From: Tubulanus polymorphus
Lineage: Eukaryota; Nemertea; Palaeonemertea; Tubulaniformes; Tubulanidae
DNA length: 64,000 bases
Reading direction: 5' to 3'
NCBI RefSeq assembly: GCF_964204645.1
Contig: NC_134035.1
Location: 10,354,501 to 10,418,500, forward strand
Position 1 is the stretch's first letter; each line of letters opens with the position of its first letter. Made by a program: the position numbers and the translations under genes. The notes beneath the pieces were generated by a model. That model saw only the letters and a list, made by a program, of their open reading frames with translations. It did no database searches and was not told where the DNA came from. Positions 19,396-32,339 of the stretch are shown here, piece by piece.

Positions 19396-20307
19396 TGATT
19401 ATTATCATGATTAAGTATCGGCGAGTATAGAGTGAAATGAACAAATTATATCTCATCGATTCAGCATTAATTTGGTCAAGTTTATTTGAACTAGTATCTA
19501 TCAATTTTGAATTCTACTATGTATATTTTTCGTAAGCATGTATGAACATTATATGTTTACGAGCTACACAAAAGATGGCAATTTCTAAGAATGTTTGTAC
19601 ATGATACATGATACATTTATCTGAACAGCAACCATCTGGATTTGTTTACCTGAACGAGATGGTTAAGTGACATCTACAATCCAAAGTTTTACTAGATCTA
19701 ATTCCGATGTCCTGACTACTGAGCGGTTGAGCGAGAGAAATCACGAACGACGAGAGACGCGGCTTTCACCTTGGAATAATTGTGAAATGATAACCACGAG
19801 CTTTTACTTTGAACTATAAACAGCATGAATGTCAACTCCGATTTGTTCAGTACTTTATATATGCGACAAGTTTCGTGGCAGGACAATATTCATGGCTTTT
19901 GAACTCAGTAAAGAACATTATTAGTGACTTTCAACGCTGCGGTTTGCCCCATGTGACATGTGAATCGCGACAACATGGGAAACAACGCTTTCCATCTTTG
20001 CGACGAGTTCTCATCTCGTCGAAAGAAACATTTTCTTGGCGATTTGATGAGTGACATTAGTGACTTGCTTTGCCTTTCATCCAAAAGAAATCAAAAGAGA
20101 TTTAGCCGACATAATTATTAAGCCACATAAGATTCGTTAGTTTTTTACTACAATATATGAATATAATATATGATACAGACAATTAATTTCTTTTCATGCA
20201 GTTTGAGTGTGAACTTTCTGTTAGAAACCAAAAAAAACCAAAAACATTATTGGATGTACAATGTTGTAGTCGAGCAAACAGCACTCAATCGTATCATCAT
20301 CAATACA
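19396..20307. other. Intergenic region between thioesterase copies 2 and 3
   Basis: Positions 19396-19720 are unique to copy 2 in this window. From about 19720 the sequence matches the 3' flank of the other copies (17240-17800 and 22305-22898). No gene is supported. Confidence 0.6.
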
Positions 20308-21705
20308 TTATTTAGTTTCATTTTTGTCTTTTTGTAATTTCGATTTTAAGAATTTCAGCATTCTGTTCCACGAATATTCCTGAGCTTTAGCATGAAGCGT
20401 TTTCTCACCGCCGTAGGCGACTATGTTTCCCAGGAATTTATGATAGCAATTTAGAGTTACGGGGGCATGCGGTAGTTCAAGTAGATGTCCAGCCCCAGGA
20501 CACATGAGTAACTCATAGTTCTGACGACCGTGTTTGCGGAGACGTTTCACTAAGTTGAACGTACCCTGAGGATGACATATCAAATCGTGCTGACCCACGA
20601 TAAACAGAAAGTTAGCCGTATCTGATTTCTCGACTTGAATCAAAGAACGGTTATCATCATCTACGTCACAGTCTGGGTAGATAACGTTGTCTTTGTAGCA
20701 GAAAGGTCTTCCCTCTGTGATCACAAGGTCTTTCACCAATTTTGTCGGGTAACCAGGTCTAATGTGACCGCCTATCAAAGTCGGCCAAAATAGAGAATGG
20801 CTAAACGAGTTTATAGCGATAACCGCCGTGATATATCTGCATACCTCAGTCATCATAATCGCAATATCTGCTCCTTTTGACACACCAACCACACCAATTC
20901 CATTGAGCGAATCAACATCCTGTTGCTCCCGAAGCCAATCGACAGCTTCTATAAAATAGTTCATATCCAGTTGATCAACTTTCGAAGGCAAATCTTCATA
21001 GTCGAAATAAGCCAAGGCTAAACTAGCAATACCACGTGACGCCAGTAATGCGGATCTGTACTCGACGCAGCCTCCGTTGGTACCAAACATATCAATTACG
21101 GCTGGAAATGGGCCGGTACCAACCGGACGAAAAAACGTACCTCTGATTCTACCAGTGCGAATAACTGTGCGTTCGACATCTGCAGATTTGTACCATCTCT
21201 TTATATCGGCGTTTCCTAAAGGAATTAGGGAGGGTTTCTCGTTAAGGATATCCTCAAATGTTACATGATCGGAGAACATTTTCAATTTGATATCAAACGG
21301 CTTCGAAACATCTTTTTTCATTAAGCGGATACCAGGTCTTTGACCGGGTAGCGGTTCCATACCCCAGAGAAGTCTGTGAGGATGGACACCAACATAGCTA
21401 CCGCCTACAGATGGGTCTCTCGTCAAATCTAATGTTCCATCCGGTCCGGTCACGAAATAACTATATGCACCGAATTTAAATCCACCTTCATGCATTTCTG
21501 AATACAGCGTCACATTTTCAAGTGGTTTGATATTATCAGCTTCGATTTTAAGGGATGCATCCACCAGGTCGTTATCAGGATAAACGCGCAAACGACAGGT
21601 CACTCCTTTTTCAGCGACATTGTGATATAATCTGAAAACTAACTTCTCTCCGACAAACCTTTTGAATGAGTTTCGAAGCAATGCGCATCTTATAAGTACC
21701 GACAT
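20308..21705 (-). CDS. Acyl-CoA thioesterase/BAAT-like hydrolase, copy 3
   Basis: This 465-residue intronless paralogue has the same two-domain layout and triad (GVSKGAD, GQHD, PGAGH) as copy 1. Differences include VHPHRLLWG for VHPHGLFWG and a DVSKPFDIK segment where copies 1 and 4 have DVTTPLDIK. The frame is uninterrupted, so this copy looks functional. It is offset by 2591 bp from copy 4, which marks the duplication unit. The 5' flank matches copies 1 and 4. Confidence 0.88.
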   Translation of the reverse strand: MSVLIRCALLRNSFKRFVGEKLVFRLYHNVAEKGVTCRLRVYPDNDLVDASLKIEADNIKPLENVTLYSEMHEGGFKFGAYSYFVTGPDGTLDLTRDPSVGGSYVGVHPHRLLWGMEPLPGQRPGIRLMKKDVSKPFDIKLKMFSDHVTFEDILNEKPSLIPLGNADIKRWYKSADVERTVIRTGRIRGTFFRPVGTGPFPAVIDMFGTNGGCVEYRSALLASRGIASLALAYFDYEDLPSKVDQLDMNYFIEAVDWLREQQDVDSLNGIGVVGVSKGADIAIMMTEVCRYITAVIAINSFSHSLFWPTLIGGHIRPGYPTKLVKDLVITEGRPFCYKDNVIYPDCDVDDDNRSLIQVEKSDTANFLFIVGQHDLICHPQGTFNLVKRLRKHGRQNYELLMCPGAGHLLELPHAPVTLNCYHKFLGNIVAYGGEKTLHAKAQEYSWNRMLKFLKSKLQKDKNETK

Positions 21706-22898
21706 TGTTATGTTCTTGGGAGATGACTACTTCATACACTGGTCAACAGATCAACGTGCTGATGATTTTATACTAGCTCACGACGTTTTTCGTTTCGGAT
21801 TTGATTTGAGTTCTGTGGAAAAAACAAGTTATCCTCGATGTATTTTTCACCACGTCCCGCGATCTGCTGTATGTGTGTACCTCGACTAGCACACGGTGTT
21901 ATATAACAATGTTGTATACCGTACGAGGTCTCAGCCGCATATTTGCCTTTTTATCCAACATGACACGTGATAGTCTGGCCATGCTATTAATAGTTTATCA
22001 TTTGTGTCAGCCCCGCGCGGCGCCGTCGCGTTCTTGATTTGACAATTGGGGAGGAACTCGCAGTGGAACTTACGAAACAATCAAATTCATTTTGTAAGCC
22101 AAAAACTCCTTTATACCACGGTCACGAGTTCAAAGTATCACAGAATTACTGGACCGCCCCAGAGTGGATATACGGCATACAAGTTTAACACTACTGGTAT
22201 TCCGTGTTTAATGACTGTGCCTATGGCACGCAAGTGATATGTTAGTTCACGTGCTTCCGCCAACCATGTACAGAGCGGCAGCACATAACAGTCACAAAAT
22301 CAACTGAGCGGTTGAGCGAGAGAAATCACGAACGACGAGAGACGCGGCTTTCACCTTGGAATAATTGTGAAATGATAACCACAAGCTTTTACTTTGAACT
22401 ATAAACTGCATGAATGTCAACTCCGATTTGTTCAGTACTTTATATATGCGACACGTTTCGTGGCAGGACAGTTTATTCATGGCTTTTGAACTCAGTAAAG
22501 AACATTATTAGTGACTTTCAACGCTGCGGTTTGCCCCATGTGACATGTGAATCGCGACAACATCGGAAACAATACTTTCCATCTTTGCGACGAATTCTCA
22601 TCTCGTCGAAAGAAACATTTTCTTTGCGATTTGATGAGTGACTTTAGTGACTTGCTTTGCCTTTCATCAAGAGAAATAAAAAGAGATTTAGCTGACATAA
22701 TTATCAAGCCACATAAGATTCGTTAGTTGAATTTTTTACTACAATATATGAATATAATATATGATACAGACAATTAATTTCTTTTCATGCAGTTTCAGTG
22801 TGAACTTTCTGTTAGAAACAAAAAAAAAACAAAAACATTATTGGATGTACAATGTTGTAGTCGAGCAAACAGCACTCAATCGTATCATCATCAATACA
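21706..22898. other. Intergenic region between thioesterase copies 3 and 4, without the transposon
   Basis: It contains the shared 5' flank of copy 3, the empty target site of the 2371-bp transposon (near 22015-22030) and the 3' flank of copy 4. No further gene is supported. Confidence 0.7.
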
Positions 22899-24296
22899 TT
22901 ATTTAGTTTCACTTTTGTCTTTTTGTAATTTCGATTTTAAGAATTTCAGCATTCTGTTCCACGAATATTCCTGAGCTCTAGCATGAAGCGTTTTCTCACC
23001 GCCGTAGGCGACTATGTTTCCCAGGAATTTATGATAGCAATGTAGAGTTACGGGGGCATGCGGTAGTTCAAGTAGATGTCCGGCCCCAGGACACATGAGT
23101 AACTCATAGTTCTGACGGCCGTGTTTGCGGAGACGTTTCACTAAGTTGAACGTACCCTGAGGATGACATATTAAATCGTGCTGACCCACGATAAACAGAA
23201 AGTTAGCCGTATCTGATTTCTCGACTTCAATCAAAGAACGGTTATCATCATCTACGTCACAGTCTGGGTAGATGACGTTGTTTTTATAGCAAAAAGGTCT
23301 TCCCTCTGTGATCACAAGGTCTTTCACCAATTTTGTCGGGTAACCAGGTCTAATGTGACCGCCTATCAAAGTCGGCCAAATAAGAGAATGGCTAAACGAG
23401 TTTATAGCGACAACCGCCGTGATATATCTGCATACCTCAGTCATCATAATCGCAATATCTGCTCCTTTTGACACAACAACCACACCAATTCCATTGAGCG
23501 AATCAACATCCTGTTGCTCTCGAAGCCAATCGACAGCTTCTATAAAATAGTTCATATCCAGTTGATCAACTTTCGAAGGCAAATCTTCATAGTCGAAATA
23601 AGCTAAGGCTAAACTCGCAATACCACGTGATGCCAGTAATGCGGATCTGTGCTCGACGCAGCCTCCGTTGGTACCAAACATATCAATTACGGCAGGAAAT
23701 GGACCGGTACCAACCGGACGAAAAAATGTACCTCTGATTCTACCAGTGCGAATAACTGTGCGTTCGACATCTGCAGATTTGTACCGTCTCTTTATATCGG
23801 CGTTTCCTAAAGGAATTAGGGAGGGTTTCTCGTTTAGGATGTCCTCAAATGTTACATGATCGGAGAACATTTTCAATTTGATATCTAACGGGGTCGTAAC
23901 ATCCTTCTTCATGAAGCGGATACCAGGCCTTTGACCGGGTAGCGGTTCCATACCCCAGAGAAGTCCGTGAGGATGGACACCAACATAGCTACCACCTACG
24001 GATGGGTCTTTTGTCAAATCTAATGTTCCACCCGGTCCGGTCACGAAATAACTATATGCACCGAATCTAAATCCGCTTTCATACATTTCTGAATACAGCG
24101 TCACATTCTCAAGTGGTTTGATATTATCAGCTTCGATTTTAAGGGATGCATCCACCAGTTCGTTATCAGGATAAACGCGCAAACGACAGTTCACTCCTTT
24201 TTCAGCGACATTGTGATACAATCTGAAAACTAACTTCTCTCCGACAAACCTTTTGAATGAGTTTCGAAGCAATGCGCATCTTATAAGTACCGACAT
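22899..24296 (-). CDS. Acyl-CoA thioesterase/BAAT-like hydrolase, copy 4
   Basis: This 465-residue intronless paralogue resembles copies 2 and 3 in different stretches, for example LIEVEKSD and HSLIWPTL as in copy 2, but N-terminal residues as in copies 1 and 3. This mosaic points to gene conversion. The triad is kept (VVVSKGAD, GQHD, PGAGH). One change, KRRYKS for KRWYKS, lies outside the triad. The frame is intact. It is the last member of the array: the shared 5' flank ends near 24592. Confidence 0.88.
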   Translation of the reverse strand: MSVLIRCALLRNSFKRFVGEKLVFRLYHNVAEKGVNCRLRVYPDNELVDASLKIEADNIKPLENVTLYSEMYESGFRFGAYSYFVTGPGGTLDLTKDPSVGGSYVGVHPHGLLWGMEPLPGQRPGIRFMKKDVTTPLDIKLKMFSDHVTFEDILNEKPSLIPLGNADIKRRYKSADVERTVIRTGRIRGTFFRPVGTGPFPAVIDMFGTNGGCVEHRSALLASRGIASLALAYFDYEDLPSKVDQLDMNYFIEAVDWLREQQDVDSLNGIGVVVVSKGADIAIMMTEVCRYITAVVAINSFSHSLIWPTLIGGHIRPGYPTKLVKDLVITEGRPFCYKNNVIYPDCDVDDDNRSLIEVEKSDTANFLFIVGQHDLICHPQGTFNLVKRLRKHGRQNYELLMCPGAGHLLELPHAPVTLHCYHKFLGNIVAYGGEKTLHARAQEYSWNRMLKFLKSKLQKDKSETK

Positions 24297-24592
24297 TGTT
24301 ATGTTCTTGGGAGATGACTACTTCATACACTGGTCAACAAGATCAACGTGCTGATGATTTTATACTAGCTCACGACGTTTTTCGTTTCGGATTTGATTTG
24401 AGTTCTGTGGAGAAAACAAGTTATCCGCGGTGTATTTTTCACCACGTCCCGCGATCTACCAGTGTGAGTGTGTGTACCTTGGACTAGCACACAGTGTTAT
24501 ATAACAATGTTGTATACCGTACGAGGTCTCAGCCGCATATTTGCCTTTTTATCCAACTAGACACGTAATAGTCTGGCCATGCTATTAATAGA

Positions 24593-24800
24593 ACGATAAC
24601 CACACTCAAACGTGGTGAACGGATAATAAGATAAAAACCCACTATCTACAGATGAAAAGAATTAAAAACAAGAATTTATTTATTCAATCTAAAATATAAA
24701 TAAGACACGACGTTTCGATCGCACCCTAGAGATCATCGTCAGGTGTGAGATATAGGTCAAAAACAGGGGTATATATACAGAACTTTTCTGATGTCTTCTT
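24593..24800 (-). mobile_element. Penelope-like retroelement end with hammerhead-like core
   Basis: The minus strand carries CTGACGA (24736-24742), then about 19 nt, then GAAA (24713-24716), with GATC on both sides able to pair as a short stem II. The stretch CGAAACGTCGTG/GATGATCTCTAGGG is typical of Penelope-like element ends that carry hammerhead ribozymes. The cleavage-site strand was not clearly found, so activity is not claimed. Confidence 0.4.
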
Positions 24801-26084
24801 CACCGGACTTAGGTGTATATCGTGTGGCCTTGCCCGATCGGTTTGGCTGCCACCCGATATCCTCCCGAATCTGGGTTGAAGTAGGCCTCGTCATTTGAAA
24901 TAACTGTTATGTTGTCCTGCATAGATTATGTATATGCATTGTAGATTGTATTTTCAATTCTAAAAAGTGACCGGCGGCACAGGGGCTCGTCACGATAGCT
25001 GGGGTCCAAAATCAAAGATTTGACCCAGTATTCTAGGCATCACCTATAAAAAAGAAAAGGGAGCTCACATTTTGACATACAAGAATTGACCGTCTCATTT
25101 CAATTGCTCATAACTTCGTAACCTATCGACCGATTCGTACGAAATCAGTTTCGTTTCATTCCTAAGAGGTTACTTTTTCGTTTGAGACTTTCCGCGACGT
25201 AACCGGATAAGAGACACCCGAGAAATCACGACTCAAACAAAAAAAACAAAATAGCCAAAGCCGGAATTACTAAGACGTCTCGGAGAAGTCGATTTCCGAC
25301 GAAAAACGACGAGTTGACGCGGTTTCCGGACGTTAATCATCACATATCATATATCGCTGGAAAGCTTATGAACTGACCTAATTGAAAAATATGCGTTTAT
25401 TTGATAATCCGTTCCGATACCGGCGACCTGATAATCCAGTTAATGAATTTCATCGGAATGCGTCGGTTTTATTTATCAGTTTAGTTATTGATTTGTCGTT
25501 CGAACTACATTCTGTTTATGCGCTTTCACGCATGTTCTCGGTCGTGCTACACACACGTGTGCACCACAAGCCTTGCCTGTGACCAAGTTAAAGGTTTCCA
25601 GGGAACAGCAACCGATTCACCTGCCAGGGCCAAATTCGGTTTTTGTAGCTAGTTGACTAGTGGTCGGAACTAATAACCGAATGCGCTTAATTTTCGGAAT
25701 ATTGTTCCGATTAATGGACATTCAGTTTCGTTTAGTTCGACCATAGTCGACTAACTCGAATAACCGAAGGTGGCCCTGGGTTCGTGAAAATGATTCACGG
25801 GCCGGCCGTGAAAGCAATTTATTTTATAGCAGGGCAGTGAAATGGGGGTGTTACTAAAAACTATGCGCTACTAAAACGAAGACCTATATGCACTTTGGGG
25901 TATTAGAACTATGTTTGACTAAAAAGAAGTCGAAATAAGATACTCGAAATCACCACTTGGGGCGCTCCGTACAACCTCTGCCGGAAACGTAATTGGTCGG
26001 TTTTCTCGGGTGCATATAGTCTTCGTTTTTAGTAGTGCTTCGTTTTAGTAACACTTGTTGCTTAACTAAACGAATGACAAATTT
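24801..26084. other. Repeat-derived region without a supported gene
   Basis: It includes a block with GCTCATAACTTCGTAAC (near 25110) and other text typical of decayed transposons. The plus-strand 66-codon frame at 25382 has no supporting features. I see no gene here. Confidence 0.4.
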
Positions 26085-29000
26085 CAAAATCATATTTATT
26101 CTGATACAACAATTATACAAAATGCCAGGTTTGTGCTCGAGGAATTATAACGCAAGTTCCTCAAACACGTGGACTTTCAAAAACTAGTCCATTCACCATG
26201 GGCGTATTAACTATAAACGATGGTTTATACATCCATGGTCCAACCATAGACTCTAAAACAAAAAAGCCTATGGCCCAACCATGGACTCTTAAACTGTAAG
26301 AGTCCATGGCTCCCCGCACTAAAACCAGAGATAAACCTGGCCAAATACTCTGGAAAGCGTAGGATTAAGTAATCAATCTGATTTACATTCTTACATCATT
26401 TTATTTTCACATACCAAATTATTAACTTTTAGCTTATTTTCTCAAATTTTAATAGTAATTTCATTTCTATTACTATGTATGAAATTGTACTAACTTTAAA
26501 ACAAAGTTAGATGTAAGGTATTTAGAAGTCTGTATCTACGATACATTTCCACTACAGCTGATTTATACAATAAGCCTTTTTACAGTTTCCAGGCGCCATT
26601 TTTTTGGGTACCCGCCGGGTCCGCATTGTTGAATTTTTTGTCCCTATTTTTCTCCGGTTTAGTTTTTTTATTTCGTTCATATCTCTGGATTTGATTAAGA
26701 TAGAAACAAAGTAAAAATATTGATGAACTCGGCTGATAATAAACTTTTTTATGATATCACTCATTTATAAAGTTAATGCAACAATGTGCGCTGGTGAAGT
26801 TATAAACATTGATATCGTCTTCCCGATAATTCAACTTGAATTAATGCTCATCTCATTCAAAAGTTCGTAATTCTTACAAATATTAATCTACATTTTTGAA
26901 ATTTTCAGGACCAATAGCCATCTATATGTGGTCTTATATACCTTTTACCGTTTTCAATTATCTTTATTAGTTTTTAAGTAATTGCGAGTCAAACTTCCAA
27001 AACACGTTTTCTAGAGTATCATGTGTGCATATTTATATCAAGAAATTTGCCAATTTAACCGGTCCTACATTGTTAAAATCAAAATTTTCAGTAACTATGG
27101 AAACAAGGGCACCTAGTTATTTGAAAAAAATGGTAAATAGAGATATATTTCTAGTAACACAGGGACAGACTACGGGTTTGGAGGGTCGGTAGTCCGGACC
27201 CCTGCAACTTCCCATTAAGATTACCATCTTTGTCAAGACAGTGATCGCATAAAACTTACAAATCTAACACTCATCCTCTTGCAAATTAAATTGTTTTGGA
27301 TGTATTTGTTTCAACACCGAGGGGCACCCTACTCACAGCCTTAAACCACGGAAAATGTCCTTATTTTTGGACCCCTCTCCCAATCATCTAAGATAGTCAA
27401 AAAAGTCGAAATAAGTCTTAGTGTCAGGCATTTAAGTTTCATTGATCTCCCGTCTATATTATATCGTTTCACAGTATATTGCATCAATGAAATATGGCCG
27501 TTGGCAGGTGATTCTGGAGCCAGTTGCTCAAAAGTTAACCATCAGAAATACCATGGTGTAATGGCGAGCACTCGGTCTTCAGTTAAATACCGGTACCCGA
27601 TTTACATTTTTGAATTTTCAGCAGCAGCTCCACACAAATGGAGGCAGCCACGGCTGTGTCAAACTTGACGCTTGCAAACCGTTGGATCGGGTTTGCTTTT
27701 TTGAGAATGTTCGATGTTCGATCTTTATTACTGATCGTGACAAGAGCTGGAAGGTGTTTCAAATTGAATTTGAATATATTTGGCTTAGTCGATTGTGTTG
27801 GAAAGATTGGAACTTTGGAATATATTAGTAAGGAACATAACTTTCGTTTACTTTCTGTCAAAATTGATCTCGTGTGTTTGATAGTTGTTTTGAGATTTGG
27901 CACGAATTCTAAGTCAGTTTTGATCACACAAGGTCTGTATTAGCCCACTTCACGTAAGTAGCCATGCAAATTTGCGACGGCAATGCGACGCAGCATTGAG
28001 ACTTTGGTCCTCATACATGTGCCACATAATGTCTGACTTTCACATTTGCAATCGTATACCCGTACGTGCAGTTTTGGAATCGAATGAAACACGTTGGACA
28101 AAATGATCTGTTGTGAACCTAGGTAGCTGGTTAAAGCAACATCTGGGTTATTTTGTTTATTTTGACAAATCCTAGAGAATATATATCTTTAATAACCACT
28201 TTTCAAAAACCTAGGTGCTCTTATTTCCATGGTTACTTAATAAATTGATTTTCAACAAAGTAGGGACCGGTGAAATTGTGAAATTTCCTGATATAAAGAT
28301 GCACCCAGGGGACCCGGGAAAACGAGTTTTGGAAGTTTGACTCGCAATTACTTAAAAACTAATAAAGATAATTGAAAACGGTAAAAGGAATATAAGACCA
28401 CATATAGATGGCTATTGGTTCTGAAAATTTCAAAAATGTAGATTAATATTTGTAAGAATTACGAACTTTTGAATGAGATGAGCAATAATTCAAGTTGAAT
28501 TATCGGGAAGACGATATCAATGTTTATAACTTCACCAGCGCACATTGTTGCATTAACTTTATAAATGAGTGATATCATAAAAAAGTTTATTATCAGCCGA
28601 GTTCATCAATATTTTTACTTTGTTTCTATCTTAATCAAATCCAGAGATATGAACGAAATAAAAAAATTAAACCGGAGAAAAATAGGGACAAAAAATTCAA
28701 CAATGTGGACCCGGCGGGTACCCAAAAAAATGGCGCCTGGAAACTGTAAAAAGGCTTATTTGCATCAATAGGAAAATAACAAAAATACACAAAGAATTAT
28801 AAACTTTGATCCATAAAAAACCGAAAATTGGACTAGTCTGAAAGCCTAAGATTATGAATTTGACAATTCATGAGGTCAATATAACCGACACTTTGTTATA
28901 TTTCATGAAATATGAATCTATCATGTCAACTTTTCAAATGACATCAAGATTGAGGACATCTCATTTATCAAGAAAAAGCTCAACTTTATTCGATAGGACC

Positions 29001-30900
29001 TTAATAAATCAATGTTTTATGAATAATTAATCAATGTTTTATGAACAATTGACATGAACATGTCATTTTATCCCCACAACAACAATTATACCTAAATGAC
29101 AGGTATTCATGTACTGGAGGAAGTGCGTCAGTCATTTACAAAAACATGACCTGTATTTCAAAAAAGTCTCCAACATAAAACCATTATAACCGGAGATAAA
29201 ACCACAAATTCAATCTGGAAAGCTTAAGATAAGTTTAACTTAACAGTCTTTGATTTAATTTTCAATAACATTATTTTACAAGATAACTAGTTTTGCCACC
29301 TTGCCTTGTCTTTAAGACATTATCAAATTGGTTATTTTCTCAAATGTTACATTTAATGCAAAGTATAATGGAGGTATTCTCTTCTATGCATTCAACAAGA
29401 GTATATAAAGCGAGTATATAAATATGTTCAACTGTCAATTTGAATAGAGCTAGGGCAATAACTAATAACTAATGGCTTTGCTAACAAAGTTAAAATTCAA
29501 TAACTAACTTTTTGAGGTGCTTCTTGTGCAGATATTTCAGAACCCATATAGACATTGTTAAACCATGGTTTTAGAGTCCATAGCTAGCATAATCTACTGA
29601 TTAATACTGTTCATATATCCTCATTTATCAAGAGACTGCTCCTCTATTTTGCTACTCTATTTTCCATAAGGGCCTTAATGAAAATAGTATTTTATGAAAC
29701 ATTGATGAGCACAACAGTATGAATGACGAAACATGTGTATCATTTTATTCTTACACGACAATTATATTCCCGCTAAATGAGTTATTTAAAAAACAGTTCA
29801 ACATAAAACCTACAAATTCACTCACTCTGGAAAGCGTAGGGTAAACTAATTATTCTTTAGTTATTACAAGAAAACTAAAAACATTGCCAAAATTTTCCTC
29901 GTCTTAGAGATTTCTAATTATCAACTCAACTTATTTCACAAATGTTACATTTGAAACAAAGCAGGGTCTGATTTAAGCACTAGTCCAATTCCCCGGGACA
30001 AGTATATTGTCATTAGGGCATGTAGGTTATCACAATCACTCGTCCACCGGGCTTGTGTAATTCTATATCTCAAAGCTTTTATCCCACTCGATGCAAGGGA
30101 TGATTGTGTCTCAATCGGACTACTCATGTAGGGCAAGTTGATTTTTGAGGGGGCAAGTGATATTACATATGCTTGCCCTAAGGTCAAGTGGCATTTATTC
30201 CTTAGATCAAACCCTGCAAACTATTATAAAGGTTTTTCTTCATAATGATTAAAGATAAATCGAGTATCTTCATATTAATATCGTTTGACTGACGAAGCTA
30301 CGGCAACTTCTTAATTAGTATTATTCAACTTGATAGTAGATATAAATACAACTCTATATAAAGATCAGAAATTCTTCTTGTCCAGATATTACAGGCCCCA
30401 CACAGTTGTGGTTAAGCTGATAATCAAAACAAAGCTAGGACAATTGACCAATTAGCACTGTATCCTGGAGTTAGCCTATCAAGAAACTGCTCCTTCTATT
30501 CTATGCTCCTGCTAATTAAATCAGTATTTTATGAACCACTGAAAAGCACCACAGTGGAATTGTTGCTATAGAAATTAACAACTAAAAAGTTTCAACATGA
30601 ATGATGAAAATGTACATCGTTGTATTCACACAACAATAATATCTTAATCGAGGAATCATCATGCAAGTTCCTAATTACCAAACATGCGAACTGTGTTACA
30701 ATAACAGTTTCCAACATAAAGCATTAAAACTAGAGATGGAACATACAGATTAACTCTGGAAATCAACTAATCATAACTTTCACTAGAAAACTATAATTTT
30801 GCCTACTTTGCCCTGTCTTAAAGATGTCCAAGCACCTTGGCATTAAATACTAAGTATTCTGGTGTTTTTTTTCTGGCAGCTTCGAAAACATCAACATAAT
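26085..30900. repeat. About four diverged tandem repeats of roughly 0.7-0.9 kb
   Basis: Recurring landmarks (ACAACAATTATA, CTGGAAAGCGTAGG, ATGTTACATTT and GAGGAAT...GCAAGTTCCT) occur near 26090, 29065, 29740 and 30610. After removing the 2.2-kb fold-back insertion at 26569-28760, the spacing is about 0.7-0.9 kb. The copies are strongly diverged. No coding potential is seen. Confidence 0.5.
26569..28760. mobile_element. Fold-back DNA element with inverted arms of about 590 bp
   Basis: The left arm (26569 to about 27160) and right arm (about 28175 to 28760) are inverted copies, nearly identical in the outer 450 bp and more diverged towards the centre. Outer ends read AATAAGCC and GGCTTATT. The central 1 kb has no recognisable transposase; frames near 27583-27943 look accidental. 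It lies inside a diverged tandem repeat, so it is a later insertion. Confidence 0.8.
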
Positions 30901-31079
30901 CATACAATCGGTAACTAATCAATAACATCAATTACGTAAGTTTATAGCTGTTTTACATTCTTTCTAAAAAGTAAAATGTATGTACCAGATTTTAGATAGT
31001 AAGTCTACTCCCGCATAACAATCATCGGTCACAGCAGTGATTAAGCGCGGCTAGTTGAAAGGACGGTCGATCTTTCATC

Positions 31080-31205
31080 ACAGTTATTCAAAGCATTCTA
31101 TCATATCAGTTATTTTTTTAAGTGTGTTTGCTTTAGTTAAGGTTTATGGTTATTTGTTTTGTTCATTACAATAACTGAGTCCGATAGAATGCTTTGAATA
31201 ACAAC
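31080..31205. repeat. Small inverted repeat, MITE-like
   Basis: CAGTTATTCAAAGCATTCTATC at about 31080-31113 is repeated inverted at about 31170-31203, with a T-rich spacer of about 55 bp. Confidence 0.6.
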
Positions 31206-31592
31206 AGAAAAGATCTAGGGTTTTCGCTATACTTAGGGAAGGTTGTTCCATAAATGAATAACCTTGTTGATAAATATTTGAAAAAATGCCTTTTCATGTA
31301 AATAGAATATTAATTTGTTGTTTGTTTCTATTGTTGTTTATTATTTTTATCTATTATTTAATATTATCTATTTATGTATGTATTTGTATTTTGTATTATT
31401 TACTACTTATTATTTATTGGTTTTTTTCTATTTATTTTTATATTAATTTATGTACTTGTAATTTGTATTATGTATTATTTATACTCCTCTATTTACAACT
31501 GCAGGCATTTTTTCACTGTAAAGTTTCTGGGCCCATTTTAGAAACGCACTACCGATTCACTGCCACTCCTTGATAATCATTATACACCCAAT

Positions 31593-31898
31593 TTGAAGCT
31601 AAGTGATAATTCACGAGAGCCATCTCGTGATATGGATTTACCCATTACAATAAAAGAAGTTCAAACAGCTATAAACATTGTTAAAACGTTAAAAATTTGT
31701 CCTAGCAATAACTTTATGCCTTGTTATTCCAAGCTTTACCTCTCAAATGTAAATAATGGTCTCCTTTCAAATAAAGCTTTTGATTTCAAATATGTAGCGA
31801 TGATCATCAAACAGATTGATGGAGGCTCAAAGTTAAAACTCGATTTGAAAATCAACATGTACGATTCAAATTGTGAAATCAGTTACATGGGCCTTTGA
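31593..31898 (+). pseudogene. Possible LINE reverse-transcriptase remnant
   Basis: An open stretch of about 100 codons with only a TTG at its start reads LPITIKEVQTAINIVKTLK, which resembles the segment just before the first conserved block of LINE reverse transcriptases. The rest is not recognisable. It may equally be a chance frame in AT-rich DNA. Confidence 0.2.
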
Positions 31899-32339
31899 AA
31901 ATATAAATCCATCAAATAAATACATCTACAATTCAGCAAATACTTAATATTTGTACATCAACACTGGCCTAACGTTATGTTCTGTTTCCTAATTATGTGA
32001 TACCTACACGGACAAATAGCCATAGTTGACTATTTCAACTATGGTAAAGTTAAAAGATTAAAGTCACAATATCATGTTGAAACTATATCTCAGTTTAGGA
32101 GTTAACTCATCAGACCTGCAGCCCAAACAAGGTGCTCGACGCAACCATTTACCCATAGTGACTAACCTAACTTGACTTCTCTATCAACCAAGGATCGAAT
32201 ACCAATATCGTGAATTAATGGAGCTTAGCTTTTATTAGACTCTAACATTGCATTAAACATTATAAAATAATTTCCTTTAAAACACTATATCAGACTGGTT
32301 TGAAAAAGGGTGATAAGTAAAAAAATCAATACTTTACGA

